From: Sinonovacula constricta
Lineage: Eukaryota > Mollusca > Bivalvia > Cardiida > Solecurtidae
Reading direction: 5' to 3'
Assembly: GCA_007844125.1 (NCBI GenBank)
Contig: CM017557.1
Span: 60,566,230 to 60,630,229, forward strand
DNA length: 64,000 bases
Position 1 is the first letter of the stretch. Each line of letters starts with the position of its first letter. This document shows, one piece after another, positions 50,514-60,513 of the stretch. The notes beneath the pieces are model-generated. The model saw nothing but the letters and a program-made list of their open reading frames with translations, had not been told where the DNA came from and searched no databases. The position numbers were made by a program, and so were the translations under genes.

Positions 50514-52002
50514 ATGGAAAGGTGTCCAGAGTGTCAGCAAGTATTTTCCAGGAGAGACGTCATGTTAAGACACCGGAGAAATAAACATGTTAAAAAAAGC
50601 CAGGCGTATTCGCAGAACAGCGAAGCGTATCCGCCGCCGCCGCCGCCGAGCATTGGAGCGTATCCGCCGCCGCCGCCGCCGCCGCCGCCGCCTCCACCGC
50701 CGCCGCCAACACCGCCGCCGCCGCCGCCACCGCCGCCGCAACCGCCGCCGCAACCGCCGCCGCCGCAACCGCCGTCACAATTGCCACAAGAAAAAAGTAT
50801 TACACAGATGGCGTATCTTCATCCTTTCACCATGATGATTTCCGGTTCTACAGGTATTATTCTCCTTTCTTGAAATTAAACATTTTAAACTAATTTCTAT
50901 CCTAATTAACCGAATTTTAAACTTTATGAAAAGGCGCAGGTTTAATAGATTTGTTACAATCTTATTGAATTGTTTAACCATGTTAAAAACAATATTTTTC
51001 TTCCTTCGTTCAAATACATATTCAAAGAAAGGTCCATTTTTTGTTTCAGCTTGTGGAAAGACAACATTTGTAAAGACTTTGCTGCAAAATAACAGAAGTA
51101 CCATTCAGCCCAGCATACAAAGAATAGTATGGCTATACAAACGATGGCAACCGTTGTACAGTGTGGTTCAGAATTCAGTTGTACCAAAAGTGGAATTTAT
51201 ACAAGGCATTCCAAATGACTTAGATGACTATGATTTCTTTGATCCTAGAATCAACAATTTACTGATTTTAGACGATTTATACACTGAAGCTGGCAAAGAT
51301 AAACGTATTACAGACCTATTTACAGAAGGCTCCCACCACCGATCCTTATCCGTGATTTCAATCAATCAAAACTTGTTTGGAAACAAAGACCCAACACAGA
51401 GGAGGAATTGTCATTATTTAGTTTTGTTTGATAACCCAGTAGACCGTCAATCAGTGATGATACTAGCTCGACAGATGTACCCGGGCAATACAGAGAAATT
51501 CCAGAAAGCGTTCGCAAAAGCTACTAAAGACCCTTATGGATACTTACTAGTAAACTTAAAACCCTTCACGTTAGAAAATGAAAGATTGAAATATGACATA
51601 TTTCGACCAGAGAAGAATACAGGCACGCAGATTTTGACCAATCAGGTGCAAGACTTCCCAGAAGACTCTATAAAAGACCAAAACTCTAGCAGTTTGGGTC
51701 ATTCGTCAGTCGGAATTCAAACTATTCACATCGACGAAAACTTGGAGCAGGAAGTTACGATGGCAGAAAAAGCGCAAGCTTGTGACGACTGTGGGCTATT
51801 ATTTGATTCCACACACGACGTTCAGAGGCATGTGAAACGCGGTTGGTGTCCAGAAAACGGCGATCCTCCGGCGAAAAAGGCGAAACAGGAAGAGAGTTAT
51901 GATGTCATAGAAGAGGACGTGGAGGACAATGAGGGCTATCTGCATTTGTGGCATCTTGCTCAAAGCTGTGGCAAAGACAGGTTCAACAAGTTATACGATT
52001 AA
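50514..52002 (+). CDS. Polinton FtsK/A32-like packaging ATPase with zinc finger, spliced
   Basis: Two exons, 50514-50853 and 51050-52002, give 430 residues; the intron (GTATTA...TTTCAG) falls inside the Walker A codons. The N-terminus is a C2H2 finger (CPECQQVFSRRDVMLRHRRN), followed by a run of about 60 mostly proline residues encoded by CCG repeats. Then come Walker A (GSTACGKTTFVK), Walker B (LLILDDLY, in exon 2) and SVISINQNLF, a sensor-like strand. This order is typical of Polinton genome-packaging ATPases. The frame then runs through a second zinc finger (CDDCGLLFDSTHDVQRH) and reaches TAA at 52000, but continues open in the same frame to 52314. TTG at 50487 also opens this frame; ATG at 50514 is preferred because it directly begins the finger. 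Confidence 0.8.
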
Positions 52003-52314
52003 TACATTGACAATGGACAAAACGAAGATGACGCAACAGAAATAGCTGAGGAACGTTCACACCACTACAAAGAGAAATCTTTCTTTGAGAGATACCAATC
52101 GTTACTGGAGATGTATTGGTTTCCCATGATGTCCAATACTACCCATCGTGGTATAGTTGATGAAATAAAAGACTTACGCAGAAAAGGAGTGAGTTTAACA
52201 TCAGCAGTGAAACGAGTCCTGAAGAAAAACAAAAGTGTATTTGAGGACTTATTTGAGACGGAAGAATCTGACAGTGAAAGCGAAGAAGACGCGAATGAAG
52301 AGGACTCTGAATAA
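51760..52314 (+). pseudogene. Zinc-finger/acidic-tail segment interrupted by one stop
   Basis: From ATG 51760, in the same frame as the ATPase, coding runs through CDDCGLLFDSTHDVQRH, a basic KKAKQ patch, an in-frame TAA at 52000-52002, then a helical segment (GIVDEIKDLRRKGVSLTSAV, VLKKNKSVFEDLF) and an acidic SESEEDANEEDSE end at 52314. It could be a separate Polinton gene whose start lies within the ATPase frame, or the natural end of a fused protein. The TAA is probably a mutation, because protein-like sequence continues on both sides in one frame. Function unknown. Confidence 0.5.
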
Positions 52315-52372
52315 AAGCGATGGACATTGCAAGAGCCTATCATTTGATGTTTGAACATTAAACTGTAAAGAC

Positions 52373-53622
52373 ATGGCTCCTTGGGAGGACTATTTAAAGA
52401 AAATATATTTTGATCCGTCACACCCTGCAAGTTTTGCGGGACCGCAGAAACTGTACAAAGTGGTGCAAAACGAAGGCAAATTCAAGATCGGTATGCACCG
52501 AATACGTAGATTCTTACACGATCAAGAATCATACAGTCTCCACAAACCCGTGCGACGACGGTTTCAGAGAAATCACATTGTTAGTGCTGGGAAAGATGAT
52601 CTATGGATGGCTGATCTAATCGATATGGTAAAATATGCCAACTGGAACGATGGCTTCAAGTACATCCTTTTGGTAATCGATACATTCTCAAAATACGTTT
52701 GGCTACAACCACTCAAGCACAAAACGGGCGACGATGTAGCTCTAGCTTTCCAAAAGATATTCAACACTTCAAACAGATCACCGATAAAGGTATGTAAAAA
52801 AAGACTTTAACTTTTCCACAGTATTGCCATGTCTATAATTTATAAACATCTAATAACGTAACTTAGAAGTATAAACCTCTTTATTATCTATAAACATCTT
52901 ACGTTTGAGTAGATTGTAAATTAAACCAACCTAAATAAACTATTTGTCGTATTGTAGTTCAAGAATTTAAATCCAGAAAAGTCCAAGATATTATGAAGAA
53001 AGAAAAAATCCACTACTTTCCCACCCAAAATGAAACAAAGGCATCAACATCAGAGAGGGCCATTTTAACCATAAAGACTCGACTCAGCCGCTATTTTTCC
53101 TACAAAGAGTCATCGAGTTATCTACTTATATTACAAGATATCGCCGAGAACTACAACCATACGTATCACAGAACGATTGGTATGAGACCTGTTGATGTAA
53201 AAGACACCAATCAAGAAGAAGTGCGGCTCGCCACCTACTTTTCACAACAACCCAAAGAAAAGACAAATAAACTGAAACCATTCAAATTTAAAATCGGCGC
53301 CTATGTACGTATTTCTCATCTTAGGTCGGCGTTTGCTAGAGCGTATCAAGAAACGTATACAGGAGAGGTGTTCAGAGTGTCTAGACGATACCGTAGAGCA
53401 ACACTACCTGTCTACCGACTACGTGATTTACAGGATGACAATATTCAAGGGACATTTTATGAATCTGAACTTCAGAAAATTAACATTGACCCAGATCAAA
53501 CGTGGAAAGTGGATGAGGTGTTAAAATCCCGTGGCAAAGGACGTAACAAACAGTATTTTGTGAAATGGAAATACTATCCGAAAAAGTTCAACAGTTGGAT
53601 TAACGCTAGTGATTTAAACTGA
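52373..53622 (+). pseudogene. Polinton integrase with chromodomain, spliced, one frameshift
   Basis: Inserts the transposon by the retrovirus-type DDE reaction. Exon 1 (52373-52789) starts MAPWEDYLKKIYFDPSHPAS, which is Polinton-like, and contains DLWMADLIDM (first catalytic D) and LVIDTFSKYVWLQPL. The second D is expected in a TDxGxEF motif; TDK and then VQEF are encoded across the intron (52790-52957, GTATGT...TGTAG), but in a frame one base away from the upstream part, so a 1-base loss near 52775 is inferred. The usual glycine is V. Exon 2 (52958-53622) has the glutamate in TSERAILTIKTRL and a C-terminal chromodomain (YFVKWKYYPKKFNSWI). About 350 residues, close to family length. Confidence 0.8.
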
Positions 53623-54731
53623 ATCGGTGTAAAACAAAATGGTTTGATATTAAAACTAGCTATATAGATAGCTGAAAATGTATTAGTAGAATTGTATATA
53701 TTGAACTTATTGTTGTTGATATATTATTGTATAGATGAGATTTGTATCATACCTATGTGTTCAACGTATCTGATATTAAATCTTGTACATAGCCTAAATA
53801 AAATGTATAAATCACATCTACTCTTATTTGTCATTTGTACAATCATCCACTACTGTTGTGTATCATTATACGAGTATTGACTTGTTGTTTAGGTACATTT
53901 TATTACAACAGCGCCTTGTACTCTTATCAAACATATATTAGATATAACGGAAACAATTTGGAAACATACACCGTAAGAAAAGATCATGATCGGTTCACCT
54001 TATATATTTTCTCGGCCTAAAAGGAATGTGTCACTGATCCCATATCAGCTATTTAAACCCAGTCAACACAAGCTACTACATTTATCTCCTTTAATAACCA
54101 TTGTAGTAAACAATGAACATTTAAACCTTATGATTAAACCACGAATATGTTTCATACTATACTTTAAATCAGCTGTCAACTATATCGTAAATCCTGTGAA
54201 GTAAAAAATTAAAAACATACCTGGGTCGTTAAAAATTGAATCGCGACATTAACCTTGATGATGTCTTGCTGGTACCTGTCAGTTTAATGCGACAAATTGT
54301 AATCAAATGCGAGATAAATACTACACTTGAAAACGCGGACTTATTTGTAGAAAGTTACATGATTGTTATAAATAGATTAACAGGTGTGAGCATGTTTAAA
54401 CAAGCTGAAACAGAGCTTTGACCCAATATATGTAAAGCGTTGATTACGAACATAATGTAACAGTGTTTATAAATGGAATGTTGAAAGCAAATAGGTTGTT
54501 TCACCCCAGTGATTGTGAATCTGTATACACACTTGTACATTATAGCACTTAATAAACCAGTACCTAGTGATCGTTACGCTTCGCCACACTTTATAGACAT
54601 TTAATTAAAATAAACACAAATACTGAACTATTAATAACCCACACCATTGGATTCCTTATAGGACGCGTTACGCACCGGTGATTCCGATTTTTCCCTCAAA
54701 AATCTGGTCTAGAGTAACAGCCTTGACTACT
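53490..54731 (-). repeat. Polinton right terminal inverted repeat
   Basis: Complement of the left repeat. It starts inside the integrase chromodomain coding sequence, so the last 130 bp of the gene are duplicated at the other end of the transposon. Beyond the stop codon it is AT-rich and non-coding; small frames here are not genes. Confidence 0.85.
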
Positions 54732-54732
54732 G

Positions 54733-56085
54733 CCCTCCCTCAACTGGTAACAGTTCGCCCTTGATTGGTAACAGCTCGCCCTAGATAGGTAACAGTTCGC
54801 CCTTACTTTATAACATGTCGCCTTCGGATATAAGTGTATACATCAAGAAAAAAAGTAAGTTGGTTAATTTATTTATAACCATTCACATTGTATTTGTTTT
54901 CTTCGTCTTAATATACATTATGCGCTCTTCTGATATAAGTGTATACGCCAATCTTCGCCCTTAAAAATCTTAAAGAAATTAAGTAAAAAGAATGTAAACT
55001 TATTATTTTTTTATTATTTTGACACCATTCACATTAAATGTATGCTTCTTTTGTCTCATTATTCTTTATTATTATTAATAATGTATTATTAGCATCGTAA
55101 ATTATTATATTTTTATTTTTCATATTTTAAAATTGTTTCAACCAAAGAAAAAATCTGATCCTCCCAGTACAATATGTGAGCTGTCACTGTTCCTTGATTT
55201 AAATGCAATGTTGCGACCTAAAATAAGATCATTATACTGTGTACGTGGTTTATTTATTTCATAATTTATATTTAAATAAAATTCCGCTGTTGCAAGGATT
55301 TTAATGTTACTTAGTTGCATACATATTTTGTTGCAAATACTTTAATAAGGTTGTCATACTCAAGATGACTTGAGTACGCAGTTATCTTATAATTGCACAT
55401 AAAAGCGTGAACGTTAATTGGTGTTTGCCTACAGACATTATTGTGATGAAACCATTAGCACTAATCTTGATAGATAATTAGTCAGTGTGATCTTGATTAA
55501 TGTTTACCGACATAGACGTATATAAAAATTAAAATTAATAAATTGGTCAGTGTGTGATTGTTAATTGATTTTTGCCTAGTCATTATTATGATGATACCGT
55601 CAGCACTAATCTTGATTGATAATTAGTCACCATGATCTTAACTGATGCTTGCCGTCATAGACGTATATAAGTGCTTGCAATTAATAGACTAGTCAGTGAT
55701 TCAATCTCGCAACGTACGCAATACAGTATGAAGTCGACTAAGACGGCAACCAACTAATTGTATTTGTATGCATATCTTATAAAATATTATATATATTATA
55801 CACTATATAACAAATTAAATCAATTATAAACTTTACTTGACATCATTTTCCCCCTTCATTTAACGCGTGGAAATGGTACACTTATATACGAAGTACTCAT
55901 AATGCATATGAAGCCGATGAATACAAATACAAATTGATGTGAATTGTGTCGAAATAATTATAAATAAGTTAACAAGTATACACTTTTGCTTGACGTATAC
56001 ACTTATATACGACGGCGACATGTTACTACTGATCAAGGGCGAACTGTTACCGATCAAGGGCGACCTGTTACCAGTTAAGGGAGGG
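54733..56085. mobile_element. 1.35 kb non-autonomous element with complex inverted ends
   Basis: The ends CCCTCCCTCAACTGGTAACA and its near complement at 56066-56085 are each backed by two or three tandem copies of a TGGTAACAG(T/C)TCGCCCT unit of about 22 bp, and by GATATAAGTGTATAC-like inverted sequences. TG borders both sides (54731-54732, 56086-56087), a possible 2-bp duplication. The interior has a ~145-bp tandem duplication (GCACTAATCTTGAT near 55460 and 55605; ATAGACGTATATAA near 55512 and 55657) and no transposase. It inserted exactly at the Polinton's right end. Confidence 0.7.
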
Positions 56086-56447
56086 TGAAGTGTTACTAAT
56101 TCTTCTCGAGTTGGTCTCTCCTTTTCAATTCATAATTGCCAGTAATATCTAGCTTGTAAACGCCGATAATTCACTCGATTAGCTGATATTCCCTTCAGGA
56201 TCCAGCCAAACGACGATTCGCCAGGTCCTTCTTTAAATCTGTTAGCTTGAAATGGTCTAATTCTTAGTTGTTTACACAAGCTTCGTTGATTTCTTTGTCC
56301 GTGTCCGCCATCTTTTTTTCTTTACTTAGTCCCCAGAGGCTCGGCGACGAGTAGCCTCCCTTTGAATTCAAGGGAAGTAACCGAGTTATCGGACTGCCCA
56401 TATACAAGGCATAACATAGCTCTAGCTGGTGGCAGGTCTAATGTATT

Positions 56448-59037
56448 TCATTTATTCATAATATTTGCACATTTCTCCTTAAGCGTTGAGCGGAAACTGT
56501 CTCCAAATTTGGTATGTCTGCGCAGTTTGTTACTTGCAAGTTTTGCCATGGCAAAACCTCTTACTGTCAAAAAAAGGCAACACATGTCCTCCAAAAGGCC
56601 ACTCAACACCAGTTCTGAATCTTCATCAGTAAGCTCAATTCTTAAACACAGCTTTTCCAGATAATATTTCACCATAAAATCTTCCATCAAACATTCTTTT
56701 AATTCATTTTTGTCCAGTGATTGATGCCTGAGATATTTAGGATCCACTTTCTTCTGGACAACCCTTTCCATGGATCTTATCATGTAAAAAAAGTCTTCCT
56801 TTGGCAATTTAAGTCCGCCCTTGTTTTTAGTGGTTAGCATTGTGGCATATTTATTAGTTTCCTCACTAGATTTTCCAGAACTCAGTTCTAATGCATGTTT
56901 TAGTTTTTGTTTATTAAGTGTACCTGACTTTGTATACATTCTGGTGAGTGCATGGATGATGTATCCAGAGATGTAAAACAGCACCTTCTGCTTATTTTCG
57001 TTGATGTTGTTAGAGCTACTGCTGCATTCCTTTCTTCTGAGTCTGGTCAAATTTTCCAATAGTGACTTTATCATGGTCATAAGAAAGATTTGAATAAAGT
57101 TGTTAATGTCATCTGGATGAGGGATGTCCTGTTTTTTCATTTCTCTGACTAAGGTCTGAACTTCTTCGCTGAGTCTTATACTATGAAATTTAACAAATAA
57201 CATCTCTCTGTCATCAGACAGAACAATGTTGCAGGGAAGATCAGCCAGGTCCCTGAAAACCACTTTGATTTTTGCTTTAGCAAAATCATTGTTCTAACAA
57301 TATTCTGAAATTTCACTGATTGGTGATTTACCAAACAAGTTGTGGAGTGGATTTTTGGAAATGTCATGCAGGGCTTCTTGGTAGGACTTGTAGAAAATTT
57401 GTTCGTAGGTGTCCCGTGACATTAATGGCTGTGGTGGCTGTTTCTGGCTCTTTGTTGCTTCACTTCCTGCAGCCTGATTGATGCTAACCTTCTTTTTGTG
57501 TTCATTTGCTGAAATATAATTAATAATTATAAATGAACAAGATCAACATTATGTCACACACTCAAGCAGTAAATATGATGCTTGACAAATTATATTTTTA
57601 TACATGTTTGAAGTTTGCATCTTTATCCTGTAATCCTTTTGTGACCAAGTGCCTTATTATTTGCAAATAAGTATTTTGGTAATAGTTAAATGGGTTAAAT
57701 TAAAACAGTGGCTCTTTTAAGTATAATATAATTGAAAATGCAACAGGTTTGCATGCAAAAAGAAAAATACTGCTTCATTTAATTGGGACAACTGGTTGTT
57801 AATACCCACATGCAATTTGGTGTTATGAATAAAACCAGGACAAAAAAAAAAACACCTTCAAACAAAGCTGAAGATCTAAAATATTTCATTTGACCAGACT
57901 TAAAAAAAGGCTAGCATGTGCTTTTCTTGGTTTTTGACTAATTTTTAACTTACATCTGACCAATCGTACAGAGACTTATTACAAATAATATTCCTAAAAT
58001 TATTTGCAGTGTCAACATGCCTAGAAAAGGACGGCCAAGTTACGGAGTGATAAGAAAGCACAAGCGACCACGAGGTGTGTCTGATCCATCATCAGAGCCA
58101 CTAAATGGTTTCCTGTGCAACATTGATGACTCCATCAGTGATACAGACGAGGAAGAAATTTCTCTGAACACTGGATTCCTTAAAGATAAAGCAACCCAGG
58201 GTTCTGAGATCATAGATCTGCAAGCAGAGAGCACTGTACCAACCAGGGTTGAGACTTTACAAAATGTCTTATCTGACCTTCCAAGACCATTTCTCCTGAA
58301 CAAACATTCAAATATCCTTGAATTGTTATGTGTTAACTCTGACCAGAACAACGGTACATCATATATAAGCATTAAACTGTGCATCACTGAATGGGGACTA
58401 ACTACTGTGTATGTTCATGGCAAGAGATTAGCCCAGGACCATACATAAATTGTGCAAGGTGACTTAGCTTTGTTGTTTATATCAAAGTGTATATAAAGTG
58501 TGAAACCGGCATTTTTATAATTCAATCAAATGCTATAACATGTATATATGTCTCTTTTTAAATCTTGTAAATGCAATGACTTTAGTTTAAATCTTCATTG
58601 CCTGTATGTTACCTTTATGCATGTTATTTTTGTAAAACTTCTGATAATACAAATAAAATTATAATTTCAAGTTATTTTATGTTGTGTTTTAGTATGGTAA
58701 TGACAAGGTTCTGTTTATTGCGTTGAACATTTAAAGTTATCAGCTTGTCAACAGTACTGTTTTATTGCATGACCTTGTGTGAATTTTATCAAGACAAAAA
58801 TGATCAAAATTTGCTTAATAAGTTAATACCTTTCAAGTTGAGATTATGTTTCTTAAGAACATGACCTCGGAAACCAGATATGCTTTTCATTAGCTTCTGA
58901 CATGCTGGGCACTCGTACATAGCTGACTCCTGCACACTTTCACTATCACAAAGTTCATCATAATCAGTATAGTCCCCAAGAAGTAAATCCAAATTCAAGT
59001 CCTCGTCATCCCATGGCACAAAATCTGCCTTAGACAT
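56448..59037 (-). pseudogene. Zinc finger fused to a transposase-C-terminus-like domain, one stop
   Basis: Two exons join in frame: 59037-58830 and 57508-56448, with donor AAAG|GTATT and acceptor TTTCAG. Exon 1 encodes an acidic start (DDEDLNLDLLLGDYTDYDEL) and a C2H2 finger (YECPACQKLMKSISGFRGH). Exon 2 encodes a Q/K-rich linker, PLMSRDTYEQIFYKSYQEAL, then, after an in-frame TAG at 57294-57296, a long helical domain with VLFYISGYIIHALTR and MLTTKNKGGLKLPKEDFFYM. A 'GY' strand and a 'GGL-x-x-P' block occur near the C-terminus of P-element/THAP9-like and other transposases; this likeness is from memory and moderate. About 420 residues in total. It could be a domesticated or decaying transposase derivative. 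Confidence 0.55.
58017..58448 (+). CDS. Small protein with AT-hook-like start, in antisense intron
   Basis: A 143-codon frame begins 8 bp after a TTATTTGCAG acceptor (exon from 58010), so a 5' untranslated exon probably lies upstream. The start MPRKGRPSYG resembles an AT hook, followed by KHKRPRG, an acidic DTDEEEIS patch and a hydrophobic C-terminal third. AATAAA at 58652-58657 is a plausible 3' signal. It lies wholly within the intron of the minus-strand zinc-finger gene and may belong to the same mobile element. No homologue is recognised. Confidence 0.45.
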   Translation: MPRKGRPSYGVIRKHKRPRGVSDPSSEPLNGFLCNIDDSISDTDEEEISLNTGFLKDKATQGSEIIDLQAESTVPTRVETLQNVLSDLPRPFLLNKHSNILELLCVNSDQNNGTSYISIKLCITEWGLTTVYVHGKRLAQDHT

Positions 59038-59565
59038 AGTTAACGTTAACAGTGCTTAAAATGTAAGTTGTCGGATGAAATTCAAATGTAGAATGACTTA
59101 CCAGATATTAAGTTCCTCCGAAGACCTTTTTCTTGAGGTACGATTACGACACCTATATAAAAGGCAGGTTTAATTAATATACCCGCGCCTTTGATCATAG
59201 CTGCAATTAAAATGATGGGTTAGAACTTACTACAAACTTCCAATTAATGCTTAAAGTGAAAATTATGCCGTCATTTACTACAAAACATTAATTATTCACA
59301 CCCTTTGGAAAGACAACGCCGCATTTTTGCGAAAATTCACAGCTCGTAATCAAAGGATGGGACAATTGAATTACCGGTAGACCTACCCACTAATTACAAT
59401 TTAATTAGTTTTTATGTTTTAGTAAGTCATGTTGGGGTAAAAGTGAAGACTCGTTTTGAACGGTATTCGTAATTTTATAATTGTTTTGTTCTTTTTTATG
59501 CCCGAACTGTTACAACCGTTATGCATAATTAGAATTTAGGGTAGTTCGTAGAAAGTAAAATCTTG

Positions 59566-59890
59566 CGAGGGGCGGATCCAGGATTTCAGAATAGGGGGGG
59601 GGCGAGGGAGTAACATTCGGCCGCAGGCCGGAGCTGATCGCGCCGCAGGCGCGAAATCCGCGGCGGGGGGTCTGGAGGGGGCTCCCCCAGAAAATTTTGA
59701 ATTCTAGAAGCGCTGAGATGCGATTTCCAAGCATCTGTGGGGCATAATTTCCTTATCTATTTGCTCACTTTTAAGGGCAAAATATCCACGTTCGCGTTAA
59801 AAAACTAAAAATTTAACACTTTTTTTTGTTGGTCGTCGAAAAATAGGGGGGCCGCGGCCCCTTCGGCCCCCCTCTGGATCCGCCCCTGCT
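59566..59890. mobile_element. hAT-like MITE with GGGGCGGATCCAG ends
   Basis: GAGGGGCGGATCCAGG at about 59568 and CTGGATCCGCCCCTG at about 59874 are inverted ends, and the interior holds G/C-rich runs (GGGGGGGGCGAGG, CCGCGGCCCC). CTTGC occurs on both sides, perhaps part of an 8-bp target duplication. Similar ends (CAGGGGCAGATCCAG near 32891) occur within the 8.5 kb element copies. No coding sequence. Confidence 0.65.
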
Positions 59891-60107
59891 TGCTGTTAAA
59901 AAAATACGACAAATTATTTCATTAAAAAATATAATTGCGTTTTCAATATATGCAAAATCTCCCAAAATGTATCAAGAAATAAGCAACAAAATCATCGCCG
60001 CTGAGTAATCTCAATTCATCGTATTACTAACAAACAGAAACGTCTCCGTTGACAACGGCAAACAGGTGCGCGCGATCATAATCACGCTGTTTTCACGCAG
60101 AACGCGA

Positions 60108-60284
60108 GAGTTGGGCGAGATTTCGTTAGTTGCTTATCTCTGTTATCTACGTCTCTGATAATATATAGATCGTATGTTTATAGGTATCGGGTCATTGATC
60201 GCGTCTGATTAACAACAGCAATTACATCATCATCAACAATAACGGCAACAACGGAGCATCATTGGTACGGTGTATACAACTAAC
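60108..60284 (+). promoter_or_regulatory. Promoter and leader of the second membrane-protein gene copy
   Basis: Continuous upstream sequence (GTTGCTTATCTCTGTT, ACGTCTCTGATA) runs into a TATA-like AATATATAG at about 60160 and the A/C-rich leader found at 2414-2505. This is the intact form of a promoter whose two halves are found separately at 25600-25682 and 2405-2505. Confidence 0.5.
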
Positions 60285-60339
60285 ATGATGACTGGAGGTG
60301 CAGATACATTTACACAGCCGGAAGGACAGACAGTCGAGA
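60285..60339 (+). CDS. Exon 1 of a second membrane-protein gene copy (partial)
   Basis: The sequence matches exon 1 at 2506-2584 almost base for base and ends in the same GTGAGT donor (60340). The original ATG is ATT here (60261), but ACG at codon 9 has become ATG, giving an in-frame start at 60285 followed by a second ATG. The protein would lack eight N-terminal residues. The remaining exons must lie beyond the window if the gene is complete. A 3.0 kb transposon sits in its intron 1. Confidence 0.6.
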
Positions 60340-60513
60340 GTGAGTAAACGAAATATACCGTGTATTATGTACACAAAATACTACTACTCTCACAGCTTTA
60401 TAATCCCCAAACACAAATATGAGGCTATTATAACTGCACCTGAGGGTAGTTGGCTATAAACACTATAACTTTCAACTATGTAGTTGTTCTCGCACCTATA
60501 TAATTAGTGTTAA

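Larger units (their letters stand above)
43796..54731. mobile_element. Polinton/Maverick transposon, 10.9 kb, defective
   Basis: Its termini start AGTAGTCAAGGCTGTTACTC, and AG is usual for Polintons. The terminal inverted repeats are about 1.25 kb long. Inside are the diagnostic genes: family B DNA polymerase (minus), FtsK/A32-like packaging ATPase and retrovirus-type integrase with chromodomain (both plus). Most animal Polintons are 15-20 kb with capsid proteins and an adenovirus-type protease; none is visible here, and the coding space is filled. Polymerase and integrase carry frameshifts. A 6-bp target duplication is expected, but the flanks (CGATGT on the left, GAAGTG on the right after removing the adjacent element) do not match. 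Confidence 0.85.
43520..56399. mobile_element. Outer inverted-repeat element hosting the Polinton
   Basis: GGGCAGTCCGATAACT at 43520-43535 recurs as its exact complement at 56384-56399, and similarity continues inward for about 20 bp (CCCTTGAGTTC and its counterpart). Only about 275 bp on the left and 315 bp on the right belong to this element; everything between is the Polinton and a further insertion. The left part contains GCGCATGCGCAC and a frame with SWHRFPQNKRLL, which resembles the middle of a THAP domain. On the right, minus strand, ATGGCGGACACGG opens a 15-codon frame. No clear target duplication. Confidence 0.6.

Noticed and set aside
50565..50835. Arginine-rich and alanine-rich frames opposite the proline run
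   Set aside because: Shadow frames of the CCG repeats within the ATPase gene.
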